Source of the DNA: Nitrospina sp.
GTDB taxonomy: Bacteria > Nitrospinota > Nitrospinia > Nitrospinales > VA-1
Assembly: GCA_018697205.1 (NCBI GenBank)
Contig: JABHTG010000095.1
Coordinates: forward strand, 1 to 51,501
DNA: 51,501 nt
Direction of reading: 5' to 3'
A program made the position numbers and the translations under genes. The stretch's first letter is position 1. The number at the start of each line of letters is the position of its first letter. The notes under the pieces were generated by a model. That model had not been told where the DNA came from. It made no database searches and saw only the letters and a program-made list of their open reading frames with translations. Positions 9,244 through 17,258 of the stretch are shown here, one piece after another.

Positions 9244-10398
9244 ATGAAAACCTCTACTAACATCAAACTCAAGATGACCTATGTTCCATTTTTAAAATAT
9301 CTAAAATTAATTATCGGGTTATGTTCATTCGGTTTAATTGTAGTCGCTACGATAAACTATACTGTAGATCCAGGTAATATTTATCCACCGCTTCTCACTT
9401 TTAATAGTCACAATAAACTATCACCAAAAGATATTGTTAGGGAATTTGTTCAATCAGACCACGGTATAATCATTCCAAATGATACCTGGAATGAGCGTGA
9501 CATCAAAAAAGCATTTGCTCTAAACCCAACTAACGCTCAGTGCGCTATTATAGGTAGTAGTCGTGTCATGCAAATCAGTTCCGCTGGGCAAGAGCGATCG
9601 TTAACAGATAACTGCCCATCCTTAATAAACCTTGGTGTTAGTGGTGCTTCACTTGAAGACTACTTGGCACTATCAGGAATGATTCTTCAAAACGAAAGTC
9701 CTCCTAGTGTTATAGTTTTTGGTATTGACCCGCGAAGTTTTAATTTTAATAGTGATTCAAGATGGATTCGCTATAAGCAGGACTTCTTTGACATGCAAGC
9801 TAAACTTGAAGGAGAAAGCTATGATGATAATTATTTCCCCAGCCTTGGGCTACTCCGAAATCTGATAAATCGTGAGTATCTTCAACGCTCTATAAAACTG
9901 ATATTGTCTGAGAAAACATTATCCGTTGAAAATGCCCCAGAGTTTGACCATCAAATAGGGTTAGACAGGCCAGTATTATTGCCAGATGGTAGCCTTATTT
10001 ATTCGAGTAAGCATAACCAAAATGCTCTTAATTTTAAAAGTTCTATCAATACCTTTAGAATTAGAGGTTCGAAATGGGTAACGAAAAAGGCTGTTGAGTT
10101 ATTCATTCGTCTTGTAAATCATCTACAACAACAGAAGATCAAAGTAATCTTCGTTTTACCTCCTTACCCTCCAACTGTATGGGCTATTGCGCACCAATCC
10201 ACACTGACCGCATTGACCACTGTTGAATTAAAAGTCCATGAAATTGCAAGATTGACTGGAGTTCAGGTGATTGGCTCATACAATTCTGACAAAATTGGAT
10301 GCACAGATGATGAATTTTTTGATGCAACACATGAAAAAGCTAAATGCCTAACCAAACTTGAAAGAGTATCTACCTCTTACCACTTATCAAAAGAATAG
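9244..10398 (+). CDS. Membrane-anchored SGNH-hydrolase-like protein of the acylation operon
   Basis: A 384-residue protein with one N-terminal membrane segment (about residues 14-40, LKYLKLIIGLCSFGLIVV) and an extracytoplasmic domain. SGNH-like marks are GSSRVMQIS near residue 104 (block I), NLGVSGAS (block II) and FFDATHEK near residue 359, carrying the Asp-x-x-His of block V. Such proteins (AlgJ/AlgX- or DltD-like in role) accept the acyl group from the MBOAT partner and place it on the polymer. It is the last gene of the plus-strand operon and converges on a minus-strand methyltransferase. Identity as an SGNH-fold partner is good; the polymer is unknown. Confidence 0.75.
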   Translation: MKTSTNIKLKMTYVPFLKYLKLIIGLCSFGLIVVATINYTVDPGNIYPPLLTFNSHNKLSPKDIVREFVQSDHGIIIPNDTWNERDIKKAFALNPTNAQCAIIGSSRVMQISSAGQERSLTDNCPSLINLGVSGASLEDYLALSGMILQNESPPSVIVFGIDPRSFNFNSDSRWIRYKQDFFDMQAKLEGESYDDNYFPSLGLLRNLINREYLQRSIKLILSEKTLSVENAPEFDHQIGLDRPVLLPDGSLIYSSKHNQNALNFKSSINTFRIRGSKWVTKKAVELFIRLVNHLQQQKIKVIFVLPPYPPTVWAIAHQSTLTALTTVELKVHEIARLTGVQVIGSYNSDKIGCTDDEFFDATHEKAKCLTKLERVSTSYHLSKE

Positions 10399-10574
10399 AC
10401 TTTTTGAATTATTATTTTAGTTTTAGATAAGACTTATCATACTGCCTTAAAAAAATAAAATTATTAGCAGAACAGTGAAATGCTAACGTATAAATTATCT
10501 AAAGGGGGCTACTCTAATAACGTTCTCTACGTAAAAATTTTTATTGTTTTGGAAAGATAATTAGAGTCTATTTA

Positions 10575-11501
10575 TCAACCGTTTTGCGAAATTGGTTTGC
10601 TAGCAATAATCATACAGGAAATAGTTGTTCCACATTTAGTCGCGCGCTCCAATGTGTAGCCTCCTGAAGGAACGAACAGGTGCTGATCTATGCTAAACCC
10701 CGATTTTTTAATACAATTTATAACCTCTAATGAAGAGCGAAAAAGGAATATATGGTCAATGCTTGGGCTATTCACTGGAACATTAACAAAAATGAATCCT
10801 CCAGGCTTTAATAAATTATAAATTTTATGCATTGCTAACGCAGGTTTTTCCAAATGCTCAAGTACCTCGCTAAGAACGATGCTGTCAAACTGATCGCTAC
10901 TATTTATGGTGGACTTCAAAAAATCAACTTGCCGGAGCTCTAAATCAATATTTTTTTTATTCAAACATCTTAAACAATCATATGTAGATTCAAGTGCACT
11001 TGCACTAATATCCCATGCCTCAATAACACCAAGTAGTTTTTGAGTTGCTGCGTAAAGCAAAAGCCCATGCCCGGGTCCAATTTCCAAATGCCTTTGACTG
11101 TTTGAAACAGTATTAAGAAAAATATTTTTATAAAACTTAAATGCCTGGACATGATTCGTCCAGAGCGCCTGAGAAATTAGCAGTCCGTCCATATAACGCG
11201 GCATCAAATCCTTGTTTCTATATATTATTTTTTCTACCTCTGCAAAGGAAGAATTCCGGTAATTTCCTGTACGCTGAAATTCTATTTCCTCTTCAACCAT
11301 CATATCGCACATCCACTTATATCCAACTAGAGCCTCACCTAACCGGGCTTCCGTCAATCGCAAAACTAAAGTTGCTAGATCATCTGCAACTGAAATTTCA
11401 TCTATACTTGCCTTCGATTTCTCTAAAAATTTTTGATGGGAAGGCCAAAATTCAAGAACCTGTTTGACCAAGGTTTGAAGAGAAGACATATTGTGTTTCA
11501 A
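10575..11501 (-). CDS. Class I SAM-dependent methyltransferase
   Basis: A 308-residue protein with a class I methyltransferase core in its second half: motif I HLEIGPGHGLLLYAA near residue 140, the acidic residue in AWDIS, and the SEVLEHLEKPALAMHKI segment typical of Methyltransf_11/UbiE-like enzymes, then LLKPGGFIFVNVP. The N-terminal 130 residues are helical and of unknown role. It lies downstream of the ACP gene on the same strand and faces the MBOAT operon, so it may modify the surface acyl group or polymer; this is inference. The start is uncertain: TTG at 11501 has GAGG about eleven bases upstream, while ATG at 11489 is the conventional alternative. Confidence 0.82.
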   Translation of the reverse strand: MKHNMSSLQTLVKQVLEFWPSHQKFLEKSKASIDEISVADDLATLVLRLTEARLGEALVGYKWMCDMMVEEEIEFQRTGNYRNSSFAEVEKIIYRNKDLMPRYMDGLLISQALWTNHVQAFKFYKNIFLNTVSNSQRHLEIGPGHGLLLYAATQKLLGVIEAWDISASALESTYDCLRCLNKKNIDLELRQVDFLKSTINSSDQFDSIVLSEVLEHLEKPALAMHKIYNLLKPGGFIFVNVPVNSPSIDHIFLFRSSLEVINCIKKSGFSIDQHLFVPSGGYTLERATKCGTTISCMIIASKPISQNG

Positions 11502-11558
11502 AAAATTTTTACCTCAAAAAATTATTTTTTAAGCACTCGACGGTTTTGTAATTATTTT

Positions 11559-11690
11559 TTATAGAAGACAGTTTATGCGTTTAATATCATCTTGATTTAA
11601 ATACATGCTATCATCAAAATAAATATCTAAAATAATTTTATAAATCCAGGGAGGCAACGCATTATCTTCTTTCGTTGCGGGTTGTGTCAC
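11559..11690 (-). CDS. Possible small ORF between ACP and methyltransferase
   Basis: A 43-codon frame with GTG start at 11690. Its translation (LPPWIYKIILDIYFDD and onward) looks protein-like rather than random, but there is no ribosome binding site and no family resemblance I can name. It may be a genuine small protein or the tail of a degraded gene in the ACP-methyltransferase operon. Confidence 0.25.
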   Translation of the reverse strand: MTQPATKEDNALPPWIYKIILDIYFDDSMYLNQDDIKRINCLL

Positions 11691-11741
11691 TTGTGGTAAG
11701 ATTTTTTAAAACTATTGATCACTGAGAACGTTTTTGCGGAA

Positions 11742-11984
11742 TTAGTCTAATTTGGACTTTAACAGATCAATAAACCCCCCCACATTTCTGATATCACCGA
11801 TTTCTGTTGTCTTAAATTTCACACCAAATTCTTTTTCATGAGATACGATTAAGCGAATATGAGATAAACTGTCCCAATCATCTATATCATCAGCTGACAT
11901 CTCTGGAGAGAGCACAAGGCTATCGTCATCAAAGACTTCACGAAAAATAGAGGTAATTCTATCAATAAGATCTGCTCTTTCCAT
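11742..11984 (-). CDS. Acyl carrier protein
   Basis: An 80-residue acidic protein with the phosphopantetheine attachment motif in DDWDSLSHIRLI; the Ser of DSL, near residue 40, is the expected 4'-phosphopantetheine site. Length and the helical pattern are typical of discrete ACPs. A GGGAGAG ribosome binding site sits seven bases before the ATG at 11984. This is not the fatty-acid synthase ACP by context, since no fab genes are nearby; the FkbH-like, MBOAT and SGNH genes 1-6 kb away suggest it carries the acyl unit loaded by the FkbH-like enzyme. The assignment as ACP is firm; the partner is inferred. Confidence 0.93.
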   Translation of the reverse strand: MERADLIDRITSIFREVFDDDSLVLSPEMSADDIDDWDSLSHIRLIVSHEKEFGVKFKTTEIGDIRNVGGFIDLLKSKLD

Positions 11985-12460
11985 ATTTACTCTCCCTAAT
12001 TTTTTTCTGATTGATTACAACATCACTGCTTAGTGTTTCATTTTCAAAAGGCTAATTCCACACAAATCTAATAGACAAAATATCTTTTCAAAACCCCTAG
12101 TAGGCCCCTTCACTTGTATCCCTCTCTAGATTTAGGGGGGGACTATCAATCTTGGCTATAGTTAGCTTATAAGGGAGCAAAGGGGATTAATCGATTTTTT
12201 ATCAATTAAATCATATTTCTTTCTAACTGACATCTTTAGTTTATTTTTTTAAAGCTACAATTGTATCTCAGTTCCATTAAAACCATAAAACTCATCTACC
12301 GATATTAGATAATTCTCAGATCTAAAACAACAGACTGTATGCCCAAAATTCAAAATAATTTTTTTTACTAACAGCGCACAACATAATAAATAAAATACTT
12401 TGTTTGAAAAGTGGATTGAGATGGCAACGGTAGTAGCTTTTTAAACAAAATTAATAATTA
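11985..12460. other. Intergenic, 476 bases, no gene seen
   Basis: AT-rich spacer between the ACP gene and the MORN-repeat gene, both on the minus strand. It should hold the ACP operon promoter, but no strong -35/-10 pair stood out. A patch of C and G runs near 12115-12147 could fold but forms no clean hairpin. No open frame looks coding. Confidence 0.4.
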
Positions 12461-13339
12461 TTACTTCTTCCCAACTTTGTAATGCTTCTCGTTTTTTTTC
12501 TCTCCATCTTTTGACCATTCAATCCAATGTCCATCTTTCTCTCCATTTTTGTAATATTTCTCGATCATTTTCTCTCCATTTTCATACCATTCCGTATCAA
12601 GGCCATCTTTTTCCCCATCTTTGTAAATAAGCTCATACCATTTCTTTCCGTTTACATACCATTCGGTATCGAGGCCATTTTTTTTTCCATCTTTATAACG
12701 CCGTTGATACCATTTCTTCCCGTTTGCATACCAAGAAGTTGAAAGACCATCCTTCTTCCCGTCTTTATAGTTTTCTTCTAACTTTGGTTTCCCATTTTCA
12801 TACCACGAACTATAAAGACCATCTTTATTTCCGTTTTTATAATGCCCTTTAAATTTCATTTTTTCATTAAAATACCATTCAATCCAAGGACCATCTTTTA
12901 TTCCGTCTTTATAGTTTTCTTCTAACATTGGTTTCCCGTTTTCATACCAAGAACTATAAAGACCATCTTTATTTCCGTTTTTGTAATACCCTTTAAATTT
13001 CACCTTTCCATTAAAATACCATTCAGTCCAAAAGCCATCTTTTATTCCAAGCTTGTAGTTTCTTTCATACCAAACCTTTCCGGTTGGATACCAATGAACC
13101 TTAAGACCATTTTTTTTTCCTCGCTTGTAAGACACATCTATCATTTTAGTCCCGTTCTCATAAAAATAAGTAGAGAGACCGTCTAATTTTCCGTTTTCAT
13201 AATGTTCTTCCAATCTTTTTTTTTTATTCTCCCAAAGTTCTCTCTTCACTTCTCGTTCCTCACTAAACAGAACAGAAGAACAACAAAATAAAAATACTAA
13301 AACAAAAAAAATTAACAATATAAACGGATTAGTTTTCAT
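12461..13339 (-). CDS. Exported MORN-type (YwqK-like) repeat protein
   Basis: A protein made almost entirely of about eleven 22-24-residue MORN_2-type repeats, each with a pattern like WYENGK..E..YKDGKKDG. The N-terminus, starting at the ATG at 13339, is a signal peptide (MKTNPFILLIFFVLVFLFCC), so the protein is exported; a CC pair at the end of the hydrophobic stretch is a poor lipobox. A longer frame starts at TTG 13363 but the ATG gives a cleaner signal peptide. Proteins of this kind are often annotated as YwqK-family antitoxins, but no toxin is adjacent and export argues for an envelope role. Two 46-residue blocks in the middle are almost identical, pointing to recent internal duplication. 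Lysine-rich throughout. Confidence 0.8.
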   Translation of the reverse strand: MKTNPFILLIFFVLVFLFCCSSVLFSEEREVKRELWENKKKRLEEHYENGKLDGLSTYFYENGTKMIDVSYKRGKKNGLKVHWYPTGKVWYERNYKLGIKDGFWTEWYFNGKVKFKGYYKNGNKDGLYSSWYENGKPMLEENYKDGIKDGPWIEWYFNEKMKFKGHYKNGNKDGLYSSWYENGKPKLEENYKDGKKDGLSTSWYANGKKWYQRRYKDGKKNGLDTEWYVNGKKWYELIYKDGEKDGLDTEWYENGEKMIEKYYKNGEKDGHWIEWSKDGEKKNEKHYKVGKK

Positions 13340-13558
13340 ACGACCAACTATTCTCGAATACAATTATAAAGGGATTAAGTAGATATAGCCTTTTCTCGTA
13401 CTCCGGAAAACAACCTCGCCTTCTGGGAAAACTGGGAAAATTAGATTTAGAGTTTCTTTGAGAATTAGCCGTTTAGAATTTGACTCATTAATGTTAAATA
13501 GTTAAACGTATATTACTGTTTAGCAAAAAACGACCACGAGCCGATAAACCATAGCTTG

Positions 13559-14083
13559 TCAATTTTGATTATTTATATCCTCTGGCCCTATTTTTTCATC
13601 TTTTTCTATATTGGATTGAAGGGATAAAACATCTTTAATAATTTGATCATAATTAACTTTACTCCGGTCACAATATTTCCTTAAACAAGAGTAGCTAATA
13701 AAAATGCAATTCCATTCATCAAATACTTCCTCTGTCTTTTTACAACGCTTTTCAAATAAGGCAAGAGTCTCTTCTATTTCCTCCAAGGCTATATTAAATG
13801 CTTCAATATTATTATAATCCTTTAAATTAGGACCATCATCAGAACCTTTAAAGTATTGATATGACTGATTTTTTTTAGATTCAGCATAATGATCTTCAAT
13901 TTGACTAAAATCAATCCCAACTTGTCGACAAAACAAAGTTATACAGTTAAAGCTTACTACAAGACATTCATATCCACTTAATTCACTATCCTCATCCTCC
14001 AATATTTCCGAAATATCATCTTCAATCGAATCAATAACTGAAAAAAAAGGATCCAGGTTATTTTCCTCGTTGCCACTTTGCAT
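13559..14083 (-). CDS. Hypothetical acidic cytoplasmic protein
   Basis: A 174-residue, strongly acidic protein (long runs of Asp and Glu in the first 45 residues) with six or more cysteines scattered through the middle and end (ECLVVSFNCITLFC; CIFISYSCLRKYC). The two halves look alike: each has a Cys-hydrophobic-Cys helix followed by VDFSQI or VNYDQI, suggesting an internal duplication. No signal peptide is seen. The ATG at 14083 is backed by GGAGG twelve bases upstream. I recognise no family. It follows a 333-base divergent spacer and has no obvious partner; the MORN gene lies 220 bases downstream on the same strand. Confidence 0.7.
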   Translation of the reverse strand: MQSGNEENNLDPFFSVIDSIEDDISEILEDEDSELSGYECLVVSFNCITLFCRQVGIDFSQIEDHYAESKKNQSYQYFKGSDDGPNLKDYNNIEAFNIALEEIEETLALFEKRCKKTEEVFDEWNCIFISYSCLRKYCDRSKVNYDQIIKDVLSLQSNIEKDEKIGPEDINNQN

Positions 14084-14416
14084 AAAAATTAATTACCTCC
14101 TACGAAAATAGTCATCATAGCGAAATCAACTTATTAAAACATAATAAAAATTTAATCCGGAAAAAAAATTGAGACTTCAAATTTTATGTTTTATTAATGC
14201 TAATTTTTTCGAGAGACCACGAATAATTTTTTATATGCACAACTTCACCTGAAGTTTCCCTTAAATAATAATGTACAGTAACTGTTGTATATAAACCCCA
14301 GCTAGAAAGTCTACCTATATCTTCCCAAATAACGACAAATTATTCTCATCTACTGTATGTTTTAATAAGTTTATGCGACACTGAATATATTTTCAATACA
14401 GAGCATAACTTTATTT
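14084..14416. other. Divergent intergenic region, 333 bases
   Basis: The spacer lies between two divergent genes and must hold both promoters. Several short AT-rich candidates exist but none is decisive. A six-base inverted repeat AACTTC/GAAGTT lies near 14242-14257. No coding frame seen. Confidence 0.4.
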
Positions 14417-15859
14417 ATGGCAAAGTTTGATTACAATATTCTTGTTATTGGAGGCGGTTCAGCTGGCCTAGTTTCTGCTTACATCGCTGCTGCGACTAAA
14501 GCAAAAGTTGCACTTATAGAGAAAAATAAAATGGGCGGTGACTGCCTTAATACAGGTTGCATCCCCAGCAAGGCTCTTATTCGTAGTGCTAAAATTCTTT
14601 CTTATATCAAGAGGCATCGAGAGTTTGGAATAAAGTCGGCTACAGCCGAATTTGATTTTACTGAGGTAATGGAACGCGTTCAAACTATCATCCAAAAAAT
14701 TGAACCACACGATAGCGTAAAACGTTATACCTCTCTAGGTGTTAACTGTTTTTCTGGCCAAGCAAAAGTAGTATCACCACACGAAGTTGAAGTTAACGGA
14801 ACCATTCTAACAGCGAAAAATATCATTATTGCAACTGGAGCACGCCCGTCTATACCAACTATTCAAGGCTTGGAGGAAATAGGTTTTCTTACATCCGATA
14901 ATTTATGGGATATCCGTGAATTACCTAAATGTTTATTAATTATAGGCGGCGGACCTATTGGTTCTGAGTTTGCTCAGTGCTTTAGCCGATTAGGCAGTCA
15001 AGTTATTCAAGTGGAAACTTTACCCAATATCCTTTCTCGAGAAGATGATGAAATTAGCCAAGCTCTTCGTCAACAATTTACTAGTGAAGGCATTGACTTG
15101 CATACAAATACAATTTGCAAGGCGGTCGTTAATGAAAAGGGGAAACAAGTAATGATTCTCGAAAAAGAAGGCCAAAAAATAAGTATAAAATTTGATAAAT
15201 TACTTATTGCGGTCGGAAGGACTGCCAATAGCAAAGGATTTGGGCTTGAAAATATTGGCATCAAGTTGGACAAGAATAACAGAATAATTGTAGATGATTA
15301 TCTCCGCACAACAACCCATAAAAACATCTATGCTTGCGGTGATGTAGTTGGTCCTTATCAATTTACACACACGGCAGCTCATCAGGCTTGGTATTGCACT
15401 GTCAATGCCTTATTCAGCCCTTTCAAAAAATTTAAAGTCGACTATAGCATTATACCCTGGTGTACATTCACAGATCCCGAAATTGCTCGAGTCGGGCTTA
15501 ATGAAAAAGATGCCATCAAACAAAATATCCCTTACGAAGTAACTCGATATAAAATTGATGATCTCGATCGAGCTATTGCTGACGGTGAGAACCAAGGAAT
15601 TGTAAAAATACTAACCGTACCGGGAAAAGATCGTGTTCTAGGAGCCACAATTATGAGTTGTGATGCGGGAAATCTTATAACCGAATATGTCTCTGCAATG
15701 AAACATCGAATAGGGCTCAATAAAATTCTTAGCACTATCCACATCTACCCTACTCTGGCAGAAGCAAATAGATTTGTTGCCGGTAATTGGAAAAAAAATC
15801 ACGTCCCAAAAAATGTTTTGCAATTGGTACAAAAGTTTCATTCTTGGCGCAGGAACTAG
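14417..15859 (+). CDS. FAD-dependent pyridine nucleotide-disulfide oxidoreductase (MerA-like)
   Basis: A 480-residue flavoprotein of the lipoamide dehydrogenase / mercuric reductase family. It has the N-terminal FAD-binding GGGSAGL, the redox-active disulfide in GGDCLNTGCIPSKAL near residue 44, the NAD(P)H-binding IIGGGPIGSEFAQ near residue 177, and the second FAD motif IYACGDVVG. The C-terminal active-site region reads HIYPTLAE, with Tyr where lipoamide dehydrogenases have the catalytic His of HPTLSE, so a lipoamide role is doubtful. The vicinal cysteines at the C-terminus of true mercuric reductases are absent. It stands alone, opposite the Rieske-like pair. Likely an NAD(P)H:acceptor oxidoreductase of unknown substrate. 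Confidence 0.88.
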   Translation: MAKFDYNILVIGGGSAGLVSAYIAAATKAKVALIEKNKMGGDCLNTGCIPSKALIRSAKILSYIKRHREFGIKSATAEFDFTEVMERVQTIIQKIEPHDSVKRYTSLGVNCFSGQAKVVSPHEVEVNGTILTAKNIIIATGARPSIPTIQGLEEIGFLTSDNLWDIRELPKCLLIIGGGPIGSEFAQCFSRLGSQVIQVETLPNILSREDDEISQALRQQFTSEGIDLHTNTICKAVVNEKGKQVMILEKEGQKISIKFDKLLIAVGRTANSKGFGLENIGIKLDKNNRIIVDDYLRTTTHKNIYACGDVVGPYQFTHTAAHQAWYCTVNALFSPFKKFKVDYSIIPWCTFTDPEIARVGLNEKDAIKQNIPYEVTRYKIDDLDRAIADGENQGIVKILTVPGKDRVLGATIMSCDAGNLITEYVSAMKHRIGLNKILSTIHIYPTLAEANRFVAGNWKKNHVPKNVLQLVQKFHSWRRN

Positions 15860-15943
15860 AATCTCTCAAAGATAAAAAATTAATATGGGTTTAGATCAAC
15901 TCCTATAAAACATTGATACTGCTTCAACCCGCACATAAATTTA

Positions 15944-16270
15944 TTAAATTTCAATATAGAGGCCATCTTCCATAACGGAGACCCTATAAGTAGGGATAAC
16001 TGATGAGCGATCAAACTTACAACTTCCTCGTCTTATATTCCATAAACATTCCTCCTTACCACAGACAGCAAACATTCCTTTAAGGTTTGGATGTTGACCA
16101 AGACTTCCTCCGCAAACTTTACATTCATCTGTTATAACATAATATTTTTCTTCAACGTGAAACATTGCTAGACAATATTTCATCTCAGTAAGTGGGTGGG
16201 TGAGATGGATCTGTTTTCCGGAACCTGCTAAAGGAGCATCGCTTATTTCTGATATTTTAACTTTAGACAT
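15944..16270 (-). CDS. Rieske-like protein with cysteine-only ligand pattern
   Basis: A 108-residue protein whose layout follows Rieske ferredoxins: an N-terminal beta region, then CKVCGGSLGQ, then FAVCGKEECLWNIRRGSC, then the closing IPTYRVSVMEDGLYIEI typical of Rieske domains. Canonical Rieske centres use CxH and CxxH; here both His positions appear as Cys (CxxC and CxxxxC), so the site could hold a conventional 2Fe-2S cluster, a different cluster, or zinc. It lies ten bases after the 90-residue gene at 16281-16553 and surely shares its transcript. Cytoplasmic, no signal. Fold assignment is inference from pattern; the Cys replacements are directly visible. Confidence 0.65.
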   Translation of the reverse strand: MSKVKISEISDAPLAGSGKQIHLTHPLTEMKYCLAMFHVEEKYYVITDECKVCGGSLGQHPNLKGMFAVCGKEECLWNIRRGSCKFDRSSVIPTYRVSVMEDGLYIEI

Positions 16271-16280
16271 GAAATAATAT

Positions 16281-16553
16281 TTAATCTTTTGGCAAATAGG
16301 GACCGTATCTATCTCGATAATATTTTTCTAACTCGTATCGAAAGCGGCCTTTTAAGTGAGGTAATTTTTCAGCAGCATGGTGATCAAACTTGACGTATTC
16401 TTCCGACTTTTCTTGATTATCCTTAGGTCGCTCAATATTAGGGTCCAGATAAGCTCCCCCTAAAGGCGAACCCCCAACTATCAAGCCCTGTCCTTTCTGA
16501 ATCCACCTTCCTAGCATAATTCGTTCTTCATCTGTCCCTACTTCTATAACCAT
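16281..16553 (-). CDS. Hypothetical protein co-transcribed with Rieske-like protein
   Basis: A 90-residue soluble protein that I do not recognise. The N-terminal half has a glycine-rich segment (GQGLIVGGSPLGGAY) and the C-terminal half is charged, with His, Arg and Tyr (FDHHAAEKLPHLKGRFRYEL), and no cysteine. It ends ten bases before the Rieske-like gene, so the two probably act together, perhaps in an electron transfer or oxygenase-like system. No GGAG-type ribosome binding site before the ATG at 16553. Function unknown. Confidence 0.65.
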   Translation of the reverse strand: MVIEVGTDEERIMLGRWIQKGQGLIVGGSPLGGAYLDPNIERPKDNQEKSEEYVKFDHHAAEKLPHLKGRFRYELEKYYRDRYGPYLPKD

Positions 16554-16715
16554 AAAAAATAACTCTAATTATTTAAATATTAATCATGAGAGGTAACTCT
16601 TGTCGCATTAATCATGATAAGGTAACATAACATTTAATTCATAACTAGATATAGGCCATTATATTTAAAAAAGTTTAATATATTATTACCTGATTACAGG
16701 CAAACAAAAAATAAT

Positions 16716-17246
16716 ATGACAACAAACACTGAATCAAATAAGACAGCTGAACAATGGTTCCAAGAAGCACTTACGGCGAGCAAGCTTGGTGATCCGAGGA
16801 CTTGTCTTGAATCATATAAAAAAGCCATAGAAGTTGACCCAGACCATTTCTTAGCGCACTTTAATCTAGGAATACGCTATGGGAAACTCCCTATGAATAT
16901 CGAAGCTGCAAGTCATTTTAGGGAAGCTCTACGTTTGAAACCCGAGTCTCCAATGGTCCACTATAGCCTAGCTATCGTTTGTAATCTGATTGGAGAAACA
17001 GACGATGCCTTCCACCATTACAATGAGGCAATTCGCTTAAATCCTGAGTTTGCCAAAGCACACAGTAATCTTGCAATGTTATCTTATTCACTCAAGCGTG
17101 GAAAAGACACAATTCATCACCTACTAAAAGCAATTGAAATGTTTGAAAAAAATGGTGACGCATTTATGTCTGACAATGCTAAAAGTCTTCTCAAAGATTG
17201 CTTGAAGGAATTCAATCTTACCGCAGAGGAATGTCAAACTCTCTAA
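16716..17246 (+). CDS. TPR repeat protein
   Basis: A 176-residue protein with about three to four tetratricopeptide repeats. The repeats are visible as AEQWFQEALTASKLGD, SYKKAIEVDPDHFLAHFNLG, HFREALRLKPESPMVHYSLA and HYNEAIRLNPEFAKAHSNLA, with the A/L/G/Y/A/P consensus spacing. TPRs form protein-protein interaction scaffolds. There is no signal peptide. The stop is twelve bases before the start of the flavoprotein at 17259, so the two likely form an operon and may interact. The partner protein is unknown. Confidence 0.88.
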   Translation: MTTNTESNKTAEQWFQEALTASKLGDPRTCLESYKKAIEVDPDHFLAHFNLGIRYGKLPMNIEAASHFREALRLKPESPMVHYSLAIVCNLIGETDDAFHHYNEAIRLNPEFAKAHSNLAMLSYSLKRGKDTIHHLLKAIEMFEKNGDAFMSDNAKSLLKDCLKEFNLTAEECQTL

Positions 17247-17258
17247 GTTTAATGATCA

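Noticed and set aside
13540-13547. GCCGATAA, a sigma-28 -10 box
   Set aside because: The -35 region at the right spacing does not match TAAAGTTT.
14417-15859. True mercuric reductase
   Set aside because: The C-terminal vicinal cysteines and the N-terminal metal-binding domain are missing and no other mer genes are present.
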